Origin: Rhodoferax sp.
Lineage (GTDB): Bacteria > Pseudomonadota > Gammaproteobacteria > Burkholderiales > Burkholderiaceae_C
Direction of reading: 5' to 3'
DNA: 60,374 nt
Assembly (NCBI RefSeq): GCF_011391645.1
Contig: NZ_JAABQC010000003.1
Location: 1 to 60,374 of the forward strand
In this document: positions 21,247 to 31,543 of the stretch, piece by piece
How positions within the stretch are numbered: the stretch's first letter is position 1
Layout: each line of letters opens with the position of its first letter
The notes under the pieces: model-generated
The model's database searches: none
The model's input: the letters and a program-made list of their open reading frames with translations, nothing else
What the model was told of the DNA's origin: nothing
Position numbers and translations under genes: made by a program

Positions 21247-22488
21247 ACCATAGACCGGGAAGCGCGCCGTCAGCGCATTGACCTTGGCGCGCACGGCGGC
21301 GATGTTGGCCTCGTCGCGCGGGTTGTCGAGCACATCGGCGATCAGGTTGGCTGTCATGCGGGCTTCTTCGTCCTTGAAGCCCCGCGTGGTCATGGCCGGG
21401 GTGCCCACCCGCACGCCGCTGGTCACCATGGGCTTTTCGGGGTCATTGGGGATGGCGTTTTTGTTGATGGTCATGTGGGCTGCGCCCAGCACAGCTTCCG
21501 CTTCTTTGCCAGTGATGTTTTTGGAGCGCAAATCCACCAGCATGACATGCGATTCGGTACGGCCGCTCACAATCCGCAGGCCGCGCTGGGTGAGCGTTTC
21601 GGCCACGATGCGTGCATTTGTCAGCACTTGCTGCTGATATACCTTGAAATCAGGCTGCAATGCTTCCTTGAAGGCCACGGCCTTGGCGGCAATCACATGC
21701 ATCAGCGGGCCGCCCTGCAGGCCGGGGAAGATGGCGCTGTTGATGGCTTTTTCATACTGTGACTTCATCAAGATGATGCCGCCACGCGGGCCGCGCAGGC
21801 TCTTGTGGGTGGTGCTGGTCACCACGTCTGCATGCGGCACCGGGTTGGGATAGACGCCCGCGGCAATCAGGCCGGCGTAGTGCGCCATGTCGACCATAAA
21901 GATGGCGCCCACGTCTTTGGCCACCTTGGCAAAGCGCTCAAAGTCGATGCGCAGGCTGTAGGCACTGGCACCGGCAATGATCAGCTTGGGCTTGGATTCA
22001 TGCGCCTTGCGCTCCATGGCGTCGTAGTCGATGGCTTCATTGGCATCCAGGCCATAAGACACCACGTTGAACCATTTGCCGCTGATGTTCAGGGGCATAC
22101 CATGCGTCAGGTGACCACCTTCGGCCAAGCTCATGCCCATGATGGTGTCGCCGGGTTTCAAAAATGCCAGAAAAACGGCTTCATTGGCCGATGCACCGCA
22201 ATGCGGCTGCACGTTGGCAGCTTCGGCGCCAAAGAGTTGCTTGACCCGGTCCAGGGCCAGTTGCTCGGCAATGTCGACAAACTCGCAGCCGCCGTAGTAG
22301 CGCTTGCCAGGGTAGCCTTCAGCGTACTTATTAGTGAGTTGGGTGCCTTGCGCGGCCATGACGGCAGGTGAGGCGTAGTTTTCGCTGGCAATCAGCTCGA
22401 TGTGGTCCTGCTGGCGCTGGTTTTCAGATTGGATGGCGGCAAACAGTTCGGGGTCGGTTTGCTCAATGAGAATGTTACGGTCGAACAT
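21244..22488 (-). CDS. glyA: Serine hydroxymethyltransferase
   Basis: [59 protein letters not shown]. Confidence 0.97.
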   Translation of the reverse strand: MFDRNILIEQTDPELFAAIQSENQRQQDHIELIASENYASPAVMAAQGTQLTNKYAEGYPGKRYYGGCEFVDIAEQLALDRVKQLFGAEAANVQPHCGASANEAVFLAFLKPGDTIMGMSLAEGGHLTHGMPLNISGKWFNVVSYGLDANEAIDYDAMERKAHESKPKLIIAGASAYSLRIDFERFAKVAKDVGAIFMVDMAHYAGLIAAGVYPNPVPHADVVTSTTHKSLRGPRGGIILMKSQYEKAINSAIFPGLQGGPLMHVIAAKAVAFKEALQPDFKVYQQQVLTNARIVAETLTQRGLRIVSGRTESHVMLVDLRSKNITGKEAEAVLGAAHMTINKNAIPNDPEKPMVTSGVRVGTPAMTTRGFKDEEARMTANLIADVLDNPRDEANIAAVRAKVNALTARFPVYG

Positions 22489-22513
22489 GGCAGTCCTTAA
22501 AGACGTGGGTTAA

Positions 22514-22632
22514 GGTGCCCAGGCGAACGGCTGATCACAACACCCGAATTGGTGCTGTGGCACGCTCCCCCGTGGTGTTCCCACTTCGGCAGCACGCCCG
22601 CTTTGGGGGTGATGCCTATCGCCAGTTGCGCA
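22514..22632 (-). ncRNA. ZTP/ZMP riboswitch (pfl motif) in the glyA leader
   Basis: Minus strand GCGCAACTGGCGATAGG...GTGGGAACACCACGGGGGAGCGTG...CAGCCGTTCGCCTGGGCACC matches conserved pfl blocks and lies directly upstream of glyA. Confidence 0.92.
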
Positions 22633-22655
22633 CTGTCAGATTTTAGCTGACGTCA

Positions 22656-23507
22656 TCAACCCATCGCCAGGGTGGCGGCTTTGTCGGGCGTGGCGGGCGC
22701 TTCTGGTGTCTCTTGGGCTGCAGGCGTGAGCACCTTGATGGCCGCAGGGGCAAGCGTGGTTTGCCGTGGTGCCGAGTTGCCGTGCACCACCGACTGCAGG
22801 CGGGCGTACTCGGCCATTACTTTGGCGGCATAGCCACCGTCTGTTTCCAGGTTGGCCGCGCCCACATAGTATTTCAGGCCGCCCTCAATGGAGCCCGCCA
22901 TGCGGATGCAATCCTTCAGCACTTTCACGCCAACATGCAGGTTTGCCAGCGGGTCAAAGGCTGCAAACTGGCCACCAAAACTCTGGTATTTGTCGTGGTG
23001 GATCTTGGTCATGACCTGCATCAGGCCTTGCGCGCCAACCGAGCTTTGGGCGAACGGGTTAAATCCCGACTCCACGGCCATCACCGCCAAAATCAGCGTG
23101 GGGTCGAGCTTGACGCGCGCGCCAACAGCATAGGCTTCGGCCACCAGTGCGCTGATCGGCTCAGGCGCCACGCGGTACTTCTTGCTGAGCCAATAAGCCA
23201 CGGCGGCTTGTTGCTTGGGCAACTCTTTGGGATCGGCCGCAGTGGCGCGTTCGCTGGCGGAGGCGTGGTTGCCAGCGACCAGGTCGCTGACGACGCCGCT
23301 CACCTCTTGCTGGCGCTCTTGCAGCCAGCTAAAGAGCTTGATTTCGCCCACCTGGCGCAGCTCGGGGCGAGCCACCAAAGCCATGGTGCTAAACAAGACA
23401 GCCAGACCGATCAGGGCAAAACTGTTGTGGGTAATCTGAAAAAAGCCTTTGGTCACGGCAGCTAGCGCTTGCCTCAGACCTGAGCTCATGGTGTTAGATG
23501 CTGTCAT
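22656..23507 (-). CDS. Lytic transglycosylase, SLT domain
   Basis: LILAVMAVESGFNPFAQSSVGAQGLMQVMTKIHHDKYQSFGG, N-terminal TM segment. Confidence 0.9.
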   Translation of the reverse strand: MTASNTMSSGLRQALAAVTKGFFQITHNSFALIGLAVLFSTMALVARPELRQVGEIKLFSWLQERQQEVSGVVSDLVAGNHASASERATAADPKELPKQQAAVAYWLSKKYRVAPEPISALVAEAYAVGARVKLDPTLILAVMAVESGFNPFAQSSVGAQGLMQVMTKIHHDKYQSFGGQFAAFDPLANLHVGVKVLKDCIRMAGSIEGGLKYYVGAANLETDGGYAAKVMAEYARLQSVVHGNSAPRQTTLAPAAIKVLTPAAQETPEAPATPDKAATLAMG

Positions 23508-23958
23508 AGCTTTTCCTTCTTGCGCGAGGTCTGATGCAATTTAAAGACACGTCCATAAAGTGCGGCAGGGACCAGGCATGGGTTGTTACGCTATCAATAT
23601 CCTGCGGTTGTTGCGCGTTGGTGCAGAGATTTGATGTTGCCGGGGTCGGCAGCGGGTTAGGGTTATCCCTTGATTTTGTCAAGAGTCCGCGGATTCTAGA
23701 GGCGCTGGATATAACAAGTCAACCATATCAAATAGGTTTGATATTCTAATAATGGTTTCAAGACTGGACCTGCCGAGGGATTTCGCAGGATTTAGGGCGG
23801 GTTCCAGGCCTGATTTTTAACCTCCGGCGAGTGGCAGAGATCATGCTACTTCTTGGGGCTTGATTGTTTTTTTGGGGAGCACGCAAAACCCGGCGAAAAT
23901 ACGCGTTTATTCCCGCCGCCTGCCGGCGGGCACATTTTCACTTTAGTGCGCGACGTCG

Positions 23959-26715
23959 ATGTTCCCTTTTTCTACCCAAAGCAAAGCCAGCCCCACCCCT
24001 GACGCCCCTGTCGTCAGTGCCAAGACCCCCGAGGCCCATCCACTGGATGCCCTGACGCATGGCGCGTTTTCGGCGCAAACCTCGGGTGAGCGCATGGCCT
24101 GCATCCGCGAATGGCTGGCCAGCAGCCCGAGCAGCGAACAGTTGCAGCAGGTGTTCAAGGAACTGAGCGGCAAGGACAAGGGTGCCGCCAAATTGCTGCG
24201 CGAAAAACTCGATGAGATCAAGCGCAGCAAAACCCAGGCCACCATTGCGCTGGAATGGGCTGACAAGGCGCAGGCGCTGCTGGCCCTGGCCAAGCTCAAT
24301 CTGGCCGATGCCCTGGCCTGGCAGCGCGATGCCGCCAAAGCCGGTGCGCCGCTGAGCAAAGAGCCCCTGGCAGGTTTGAAAGCCCAACTGGTCGAGCGGG
24401 TGCGTGCCATTGAAGACTTGCAGCACCGGGTGCAGGTGCAGCGTGAGGCGGCGGTGCTGCTGGCGCAGCGCATTGAGGTGCTCTCCACCAAGCCCTGGAC
24501 CGATGCCCAGTCCACCCAGGAAGCCCTGGCCGCGGACGTGGCCCATTGGCAGACTGAGTCTGATGCCTTGGTGGCCGATGCCAATTGGTCCAGCGTCGAT
24601 GTGCGTTTTGTGTCCCAGTTGAATGATTCCCAGGCCCAGTTGCAACTGGTCTGGCAAGCTTTTCAAGAAGCTCTGGCACTCACCATCGCAGCCGCAAAAG
24701 ACGCGGCCGCGCCGCTGCCCAAGGTGCCGGTGTGGGCCGATGAACTGCGTCTGGCACGCGGCGTTCCGCTGGAGCCGGTGGCAGCACCAGCCAAACCCAA
24801 GGTGGATCCCGAGATTCGCGCCAAGGCCTCCGCGCATGTGGCCGAAGTGCTGGCCAAGTTGGAACATGAAATGGCGCAGGGCCATGGCAAGGCCAGCGCC
24901 GGTGCTGCCAATGCCCTGCGGCAGACGCTCAAGGACAACGGCCGTTTGATTGACGACAAGCTCGAAGCCCAGGCCCATGCGGCGCTGGTGGCTGCGGGCG
25001 AGTTGGAAGGCTGGCAGCGCTGGCGTGCCGACCAGTTGCGCGAAGAACTGGTGACCAAGGCAGAGGCGCTGCTCAAGCGCCCCGAGGGTCAGGCCATTGG
25101 CGGGCGCAAGATGCAGGACCAGTTGCGCCAACTGCGTGAGCAGTGGAAGCTGACCGACCAGGGTGGCGTGCCCAACCACGCGCTGTGGAAACGCTTTGAT
25201 GAAGCCTGCAACGAAGCCCACAAGGTGGTGGAAGCCTGGCTGGAAAAAATCAAGGCCGAGTCGGCGGAGCACCGCGCCCAGCGGCTGGCGCTTATCGAAG
25301 AGGTCAAGGCGTGGGCCGAAGCCAATCGTGTGGCGCTTGACGACGACTGGAAGGGCTTCAGCCGCTTGCTGCACCAGTTTGGCGACCGCTGGCGCGAGGC
25401 GGGTCATATCGGCGAAAAAATGTTCGCTGAATTGCAGCCGCTCTGGAAAGCAGCCATTGACCATGCCGCGGAGCCGCTGGAAACCCTGCAAAAGCTCAGC
25501 CTGGAGGCACGCCACGCCATGATCGATGAGGCCAGGGCGCTGGGCGCCGAGGCCATGCTGCGCATAGATGCCGTCAAGGCGCTGCAGCAGCGCTGGCAGG
25601 CGGAGGCGCATCGCGTGCCGATTGACCGCCGCCACGAGCAAAAGCTGTGGGACGCGTTCCGCAAGCCGATCGACGAAGCCTTCAACCGCAAGACGGTCGA
25701 ACGTGAGAAAGCCCAGAGTGCCTTGAGCGACCGCGACCGTATCGTGCTGGAGGCTTCCAAAGCGCTGCAGGCCGCCAATGCCTCGGGCGATGCGCAAGCC
25801 ATTCGCAGCGCCATGAGCGCGCTGGAAGCGGCCCTGAGTGGTCAGCGCCAGGCGCAAGCGGCCGTAGTGGCTGCCGGACCTGCTGAACAGAACGCCGATA
25901 CCCAGACAGACAACGCGCCAGCAGCGCCAGACAGCACCGAGGCTCCCGAAGCTGTCATGGCAGAAGGGGTTGCCAGTGAGGCCGCAGAAACCACAGAAGC
26001 CGCGCCTGAGCCGGCCAAGCCGGTGACACCGCCCAAACGCGTGGTTGCCATGCGCGGTGATGACCGCCCCGGCATGAAAAAAGAAGAGCCTGCCGGCATG
26101 GGCCGCGGCGGCAAGTTTGGTGACCGCAAAGACAGCGGTCGTCCGGGTGGCCGCGATGGCGGGCGTGATGCGCGCGGCCCTGGCCGCATGGACGAGCGTG
26201 GCGGGCCGCGTGGCGAGCGCTCAGACCGTCCGGCGTTTGGCGAGCGTCCTGACGCGCCACGCTTGGGTGACGCAGCCTTCAGGGCCCAGCGCGATGCGCT
26301 GGAACAAGCGCAGTTTGCCTTGCGCAAGCTGGCGGCTCAGGCCCATGGCGAGGCCCTGACGCATTTGCTGGCCGCCTGGGAGTCGCGTGATGCAACCCAA
26401 GTGCCAACAGTGCAGGAATTGGGCAGTCGCGTCAATCCGGCGGTTCGGGGTGCCTGGGTCAAGGCGGTGTCAGAGCCCGCAGCCGGTGACGCAGCGACGG
26501 CGCTTTTGCGGCTTGAAATGGCCGCTGAAGTTCCCACACCTGCCGAGCAGTTGAGCGCGCGGCGAATGTACCAGTTGCAGTTGCTGACCAAGCGCAACGA
26601 CCCGGCACCGGCGCAAACCTGGGGTCAGGACACCGCCACGGTGCTGGCATCTGCCTTTGATGCCGCTCAGGTGCGCCGCCTGCAAAACGTGCTCAAAGTC
26701 TTGTTAAAGCCCTGA
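23959..26715 (+). CDS. DUF349 domain-containing protein with RG-rich low-complexity segment
   Basis: Repeated LWKRFDEACNEAHK.., LWDAFRKPIDEAFNRK DUF349-like repeats; GRGGKFGDRKDSGRPGGRDGGRDARGPGRMDERGGPRGERSDR. Confidence 0.85.
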   Translation: MFPFSTQSKASPTPDAPVVSAKTPEAHPLDALTHGAFSAQTSGERMACIREWLASSPSSEQLQQVFKELSGKDKGAAKLLREKLDEIKRSKTQATIALEWADKAQALLALAKLNLADALAWQRDAAKAGAPLSKEPLAGLKAQLVERVRAIEDLQHRVQVQREAAVLLAQRIEVLSTKPWTDAQSTQEALAADVAHWQTESDALVADANWSSVDVRFVSQLNDSQAQLQLVWQAFQEALALTIAAAKDAAAPLPKVPVWADELRLARGVPLEPVAAPAKPKVDPEIRAKASAHVAEVLAKLEHEMAQGHGKASAGAANALRQTLKDNGRLIDDKLEAQAHAALVAAGELEGWQRWRADQLREELVTKAEALLKRPEGQAIGGRKMQDQLRQLREQWKLTDQGGVPNHALWKRFDEACNEAHKVVEAWLEKIKAESAEHRAQRLALIEEVKAWAEANRVALDDDWKGFSRLLHQFGDRWREAGHIGEKMFAELQPLWKAAIDHAAEPLETLQKLSLEARHAMIDEARALGAEAMLRIDAVKALQQRWQAEAHRVPIDRRHEQKLWDAFRKPIDEAFNRKTVEREKAQSALSDRDRIVLEASKALQAANASGDAQAIRSAMSALEAALSGQRQAQAAVVAAGPAEQNADTQTDNAPAAPDSTEAPEAVMAEGVASEAAETTEAAPEPAKPVTPPKRVVAMRGDDRPGMKKEEPAGMGRGGKFGDRKDSGRPGGRDGGRDARGPGRMDERGGPRGERSDRPAFGERPDAPRLGDAAFRAQRDALEQAQFALRKLAAQAHGEALTHLLAAWESRDATQVPTVQELGSRVNPAVRGAWVKAVSEPAAGDAATALLRLEMAAEVPTPAEQLSARRMYQLQLLTKRNDPAPAQTWGQDTATVLASAFDAAQVRRLQNVLKVLLKP

Positions 26716-27516
26716 GATTAGCGGCAGGCGCTGGGGCGCGTGCCCTGCCTGCAGCCGCAGCACCTGCAGCCGTGGCGGCTGAGCGGCTGCGTCCCAGTCG
26801 CTCAGCACAAGACGACGCAGCGGCGGCTGCGTGGTGGTATCCAGCACATGGTCATTGGGCAGATGGGTGTGGCCATGAATCAGGGTGCTGGCGCTGGCCT
26901 CAATAAGCAAGGCTTTGGCGGCTGCTGCATCGACATCGGCATAGACCGAGCCATTTGCCTTGCGCGACTCGCTCTCTGAGCGCAGCCCGCGGGCCAGCAA
27001 CTGACGCTCTGTCAGCGGTTTTGCCAGCAAAGCCTGTTGCCATGCCTGGTTACGCACCAGTTGGCGAAACTTCAGGTAATCCACGTCGTCCAGGCACAGC
27101 GCATCGCCATGCGACAGCAGCCAGCGCTGGCCGTCAAACGTCAGCACCGTCGGGTCAGCTAGCAGCGTCATGCCGCAGGCACGGGCAAAGTCTTCGCCCA
27201 ATAAAAAATCGCGGTTGCCGTGCATGAAATACACCGGCAAGCGCCTGGACGTGGCGTGCAACACCTGCTGGCACTGCAGCGCGAAAGACCCATCGGCGTC
27301 ACTGGCGGCCGTGATGTCGTCGCCGACCCAGGCGTCAAACAAGTCGCCAAGGATGAACAGGGCGTCGGCCGGCGTGCTGGCCATGTAGCGCTGCCAGGCC
27401 GCAAAAGTGGCGTGCTGGCTGGCCTGCAAATGCAGGTCGGAGATGAAGTCCAGCGCGCGCCAGGCGGGGGCAGCCCTGACCTCAGGCACTGGCGTTGGCA
27501 AAGGTTCCGCTGCCAC
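26704..27516 (-). CDS. lpxH: UDP-2,3-diacylglucosamine diphosphatase
   Basis: FISDLHLQ, FILGDLFDAWVGDD, FMHGNRDFLLGEDFA, LLSHGDALCLDD, LIHGHTHLP. Confidence 0.93.
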   Translation of the reverse strand: MAAEPLPTPVPEVRAAPAWRALDFISDLHLQASQHATFAAWQRYMASTPADALFILGDLFDAWVGDDITAASDADGSFALQCQQVLHATSRRLPVYFMHGNRDFLLGEDFARACGMTLLADPTVLTFDGQRWLLSHGDALCLDDVDYLKFRQLVRNQAWQQALLAKPLTERQLLARGLRSESESRKANGSVYADVDAAAAKALLIEASASTLIHGHTHLPNDHVLDTTTQPPLRRLVLSDWDAAAQPPRLQVLRLQAGHAPQRLPLISGL

Positions 27517-27520
27517 AGTC

Positions 27521-27549
27521 TGTCATTGCGGGTCAGGCCAGCAATCCAT
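27521..27549. repeat. REP-like palindrome, second copy of the TGTCATTGCGG..CAATCCAT family
   Basis: tgtcattgcgggtcaggccagcaatccat. Confidence 0.65.
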
Positions 27550-27573
27550 GAGGCTTCAAAAGTAGCACTTGCC

Positions 27574-28080
27574 TCAAAGCGCAACGGCTTTTTCGATCAC
27601 CACGTCTTCCAGCGGCACGTCATCGTGGTGGCCCTTGCGGCCGGTTTTGACGGCCTTGATCTTGTCCACCACATCGGTGCCAGCGACCACTTTGCCAAAC
27701 ACGGCGTAGCCCCAGCCTTGGGCGCTGGGTGCTGTGTGGTTCAAAAAGGTGTTGTCGGCCACGTTGATGAAGAACTGGGCGGTGGCCGAGTGCGGGTCGC
27801 CGGTGCGCGCCATGGCCACGGTGTAATTCAGATTTTTCAGCCCGTTGTTGGCCTCATTTTGAATCGGCGCATCGCAGGTTTTTTGCGCCATGCCCGGTTC
27901 CATGCCGCCGCCCTGCACCATGAAGCCGGGAATCACGCGGTGAAAAATGGTGTTGTCGTAATGGCCCTTGTTCACATAACTCAGAAAGTTGGCGGCGCAC
28001 TTTGGCGCTTTGTCAGCGTCGAGTTCTAGTGTGATGGTGCCGTAGTTTTTGACGTGGAGTTCGACTTGTGGATTGCTCAT
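27574..28080 (-). CDS. ppiB: Peptidyl-prolyl cis-trans isomerase, cytoplasmic cyclophilin
   Basis: [54 protein letters not shown]. Confidence 0.93.
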   Translation of the reverse strand: MSNPQVELHVKNYGTITLELDADKAPKCAANFLSYVNKGHYDNTIFHRVIPGFMVQGGGMEPGMAQKTCDAPIQNEANNGLKNLNYTVAMARTGDPHSATAQFFINVADNTFLNHTAPSAQGWGYAVFGKVVAGTDVVDKIKAVKTGRKGHHDDVPLEDVVIEKAVAL

Positions 28081-28083
28081 GAT

Positions 28084-28680
28084 TTATTTCACCAGGGTTG
28101 CAGAGTTGATAAGAAGGGGGGTTTTGGGGACGTCGGAGCCAAACGGGCCGCCGGGGCCGGTGGGCACCGCCTTGATGGTGTTGACCACATCCATGCCGGA
28201 GATGACTTTACCAAAAACCGTATAGCCAGGCGCCTGGGCGCTTGGGTCGAGAAAGGCATTTTCCTTGACGTTGATGAAAAATTGGGCGGTGGCAGATTGG
28301 GGGTCGTTGGTGCGCGCCATGGCCAGGGTTCCATTTGTGTTGCGCAGCCCCTTGTCAAACGCCTGGCGGCCTTCGTGAACTACCGGTGCGCGGGTGGGCC
28401 TTTGCTGGTAGTTGGCATCAAAGCCACCGCCCTGGACCATGAAGTTGGCAATCACCCGGTGAAAAATCGTGCCATCGTAGTGCTTGTCTTTGACATACTG
28501 CAAAAAGTTCTCTACTGTTTTTGGGGCTTTGTCGGGGTACACCTCAACCACAAAGCTGCCTGCCGAAGTGGTGAACTTTACCTGCGGCGCGGCTTGCGCC
28601 AGCGCCAGTTGGGCGGCGGTAAACAGCACTGTGGCGGCGATCGTGGCACGGGCCAGCTTGCCTGATGTCTTGAAATTCAT
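28084..28680 (-). CDS. ppiA: Peptidyl-prolyl cis-trans isomerase, exported cyclophilin
   Basis: Signal peptide LARATIAATVLFTAAQLALAQA then [35 protein letters not shown]. Confidence 0.92.
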   Translation of the reverse strand: MNFKTSGKLARATIAATVLFTAAQLALAQAAPQVKFTTSAGSFVVEVYPDKAPKTVENFLQYVKDKHYDGTIFHRVIANFMVQGGGFDANYQQRPTRAPVVHEGRQAFDKGLRNTNGTLAMARTNDPQSATAQFFINVKENAFLDPSAQAPGYTVFGKVISGMDVVNTIKAVPTGPGGPFGSDVPKTPLLINSATLVK

Positions 28681-28746
28681 CCGTTGACTCCTTCGTGAAA
28701 ATGGGTTTGTTCTGCCATCCGGGCAGCCATTGTGACTTGCCGGGGC

Positions 28747-29316
28747 TTAAGGCTTGACCGCCGGGGCCACCGATGGCAGTCCCGGATTGGCGAGGTTGAG
28801 CTTCAAAACCTCACGGATCACCGCCAACTTGGGTGGCGCGGAGGTGTTGCCTTTGTCAAGTTGCAGGGTTTTGTTGTAGGCCTGGCTGGCCAGCAGGGCA
28901 TAAACATCACCCAGGTTCTCATGGGCAATGGCGTAGTTCGGATTGGTGCGGACCGCCATTTCAAGCGCTGCGCGAGCCTGCTCAAGCTGACCCTGAGCCG
29001 CATAAAGCGCGGCCAGGTTGTTGTACGGCTCGGCCAACTCCGGGTAGTCCTGGGTAAGGCTGGTAAAGGTGGCAATGGCATCCGCCGGCTTGCCCAACTG
29101 GCGCTGGATCACGCCCTTGATAAAGCGCATTTGCGGGTCGGCAGGTTTGTTGACCAGATAGCTGTCGGCCTTTGCCAGCGCCTCGGCAAGCTGATTGGTG
29201 CGCACCAACTGGTTGACATCCGTGATTTCATCGGCCCGGCCTGGCATGCTCAAACAGGAAGCAGCCAGGGTGAGCCAGAGCAAAAATTTGTAAATGACTG
29301 AGCAAGCCTGTTTCAT
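28747..29316 (-). CDS. Exported TPR-repeat protein
   Basis: Signal peptide plus PELAEPYNNLAALYAAQGQLEQARAALEMAVRTNPNYAIAHENLGDVYA. Confidence 0.85.
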   Translation of the reverse strand: MKQACSVIYKFLLWLTLAASCLSMPGRADEITDVNQLVRTNQLAEALAKADSYLVNKPADPQMRFIKGVIQRQLGKPADAIATFTSLTQDYPELAEPYNNLAALYAAQGQLEQARAALEMAVRTNPNYAIAHENLGDVYALLASQAYNKTLQLDKGNTSAPPKLAVIREVLKLNLANPGLPSVAPAVKP

Positions 29317-29505
29317 GGGGGGACGGGGCGAATGGGGTGATCTGGCGTGCCAACAAGCAGGTCAGGGCGGAGCCTTATACTGGCAAGAATTGTAGCTGAG
29401 GGGGTGTTTTTGAGGTGTTTGCCCACCGCAGGCCGCCTTGCCCAAAGACCGGATTAGCCCCCTTGGCTGGCCAACTCTAAATTTGACACTGGATTTGAAC
29501 GACTC

Positions 29506-30882
29506 ATGAGTTTGCGCATTTACAACACGCTGTCGCGTGTTCTTGAAACTTTTACGCCGCTTGAGCCCGGCCGTGTTCGCATGTATGTCTGCGGCATGAC
29601 CGTCTATGACCTGTGTCACCTGGGCCATGCGCGTGCCATGGTGGCCTTTGATGTGGTGCAGCGCTGGTTGAAGTGCACTGGCTTTGATGTGACATATGTC
29701 CGCAATGTGACTGATATTGACGACAAAATCATCAAACGCGCACTGGAAAACGGTGAAAGCATCCGCTCCCTGACCGATCGCATGGTCGCCGCCCTGCATC
29801 AGGACGCCGATGCGCTGGGCATTGAGCGGCCCACCTATGAGCCGCGCGCCACTGATCACGTGCCCGCCATGCTCAAACTTATTGGTCAGTTGCAACACAA
29901 GGGTCTGGCCTACCAGAGTGGTGATGGTGACGTGAACTTTGCGGTGCGCAAATTTGAGGGTTACGGCAAGCTCAGCGGCAAATCGCTCGACGAATTGCGC
30001 GCCGGTGAACGTGTCGCGGTGGATGATGGCAAGACCGATCCGCTGGACTTTGTGCTGTGGAAATCCGCCAAACCCAGCGAGCCTGCCGATGCCAAGTGGG
30101 ACAGCCTGTACGGCGCGGGGCGCCCGGGCTGGCATATTGAGTGCTCGGCCATGTGCGGCGAGTTGCTGGGCCAGACGGTCGATATTCACGGTGGCGGTGC
30201 CGACCTGCAGTTCCCTCATCACGAAAACGAAATCGCCCAGAGCGAGGGCGCCAACGGGCAGGCGCTGGCGCGTTTCTGGATGCACAACGGTTTTGTCACG
30301 CGTGACAACGAGAAGATGTCCAAAAGCCTGGGCAATTTCTTCACCATCCGCGAAATTCTGGCCCGTTTCGATGCCGAAACGCTGCGTTTTTTCATTGTGC
30401 GTGCGCATTACCGCAGCGCTTTGAATTACAGCGATGTGCATCTGGAGGATGCCCGCCAGTCGCTCAAGCGTCTTTACACCGCGCTGGATGCCGTGCATCC
30501 GCAAGCGCTGGACATTGACTGGAATGATCCTTTTTCCGCCCGCTTCAAGGCGGCGATGGACGAGGACTTTGGCACGCCGGAAGCCGTGGCGGTGTTGTTC
30601 GATTTGGCCAGCGAAGTCAACCGCAGCCGCTCGGTTGCGCTGGCGGGCCTGCTCAAGGCTTTGGGCGCTTGCCTGGGGCTGTTGCAGCAAGACCCGAAAG
30701 GCTATTTGCAGTCGGGTGCCGGCTTGAGCGAGGCCGACATTGCCCAGCGCATCAGTGCGCGGGCGGCCGCCAAGGCCAGCAAAAACTTTGCCGAGGCCGA
30801 CCGCATCCGCCAGGAGTTGCTGACTTTGGGCATTGTGCTGAAAGATTCCGCCGCTGGCACCAGCTGGGAAGTGGCCAAATGA
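29506..30882 (+). CDS. cysS: Cysteinyl-tRNA synthetase
   Basis: [54 protein letters not shown]. Confidence 0.97.
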   Translation: MSLRIYNTLSRVLETFTPLEPGRVRMYVCGMTVYDLCHLGHARAMVAFDVVQRWLKCTGFDVTYVRNVTDIDDKIIKRALENGESIRSLTDRMVAALHQDADALGIERPTYEPRATDHVPAMLKLIGQLQHKGLAYQSGDGDVNFAVRKFEGYGKLSGKSLDELRAGERVAVDDGKTDPLDFVLWKSAKPSEPADAKWDSLYGAGRPGWHIECSAMCGELLGQTVDIHGGGADLQFPHHENEIAQSEGANGQALARFWMHNGFVTRDNEKMSKSLGNFFTIREILARFDAETLRFFIVRAHYRSALNYSDVHLEDARQSLKRLYTALDAVHPQALDIDWNDPFSARFKAAMDEDFGTPEAVAVLFDLASEVNRSRSVALAGLLKALGACLGLLQQDPKGYLQSGAGLSEADIAQRISARAAAKASKNFAEADRIRQELLTLGIVLKDSAAGTSWEVAK

Positions 30883-30895
30883 AGGCGACCAGGTG

Positions 30896-31543
30896 ATGGC
30901 CACAGCAGCAACGGCGGAGTGCATCGCCACACCGCACTATTGGGAGGAAGCCTGCAAGCATCTGATCAAGAAAGACCGCGTCATGAAGCGGCTGATCCCG
31001 CAGTTTGGCAAAGCGCGCCTGCAGAGCCGGGGCGATGCCTTTGCCACCCTGGCGCGCAGTGTGGTTGGTCAGCAGATCTCGGTCAAGGCGGCACAAACCG
31101 TGTGGGACCGTTTTGCCAAGCTGGCGCCATCGATGAACCCCGGGCAAGTGCTCAAGCTCAAAATCGACGACATGCGCGCGGCGGGCTTGAGCGCCCGCAA
31201 GGTGGAATACCTCGTTGACCTGTCGATTCACTTTGACAGCGGCCTGGTGTGCGTGGACGACTGGGCCGCGATGGATGACGAGGCCATCATTGGTGAGCTT
31301 GTGGCCATTCGAGGCATTGGCCGCTGGACCGCCGAGATGTTTTTGATTTTTCATTTGATGCGCCCCAATGTGCTGCCGCTCGACGACGTCGGGTTGATCA
31401 ATGGCATCAGCAAAAGCTATTTTTCGGGTGAGGCGGTCAGCCGCAGCGACGCGCGTGAGGTGGCGCTGGCCTGGGCGCCTTACCGCACCGTGGCAACTTG
31501 GTATATTTGGCGCTCGTTGGATCCGGCGCCGGTGGAATACTGA
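30896..31543 (+). CDS. DNA-3-methyladenine glycosylase, AlkA/HhH-GPD family
   Basis: VVGQQISVKAAQTVWDRF, LVAIRGIGRWTAEMFLIFHLMRPNVLPLDDVGL (catalytic Asp). Confidence 0.88.
   Translation: MATAATAECIATPHYWEEACKHLIKKDRVMKRLIPQFGKARLQSRGDAFATLARSVVGQQISVKAAQTVWDRFAKLAPSMNPGQVLKLKIDDMRAAGLSARKVEYLVDLSIHFDSGLVCVDDWAAMDDEAIIGELVAIRGIGRWTAEMFLIFHLMRPNVLPLDDVGLINGISKSYFSGEAVSRSDAREVALAWAPYRTVATWYIWRSLDPAPVEY

Noticed and set aside
23938-25857. 639-aa minus-strand ORF opposite the DUF349 gene
   Set aside because: Low-complexity His/Gln/Leu/Gly-rich translation typical of antisense frames in GC-rich genes; the plus-strand DUF349 protein has recognisable domains.
29362-30930. 522-aa minus-strand ORF opposite cysS
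   Set aside because: Antisense to cysS with all signature motifs; GC-rich codon bias keeps the frame open.
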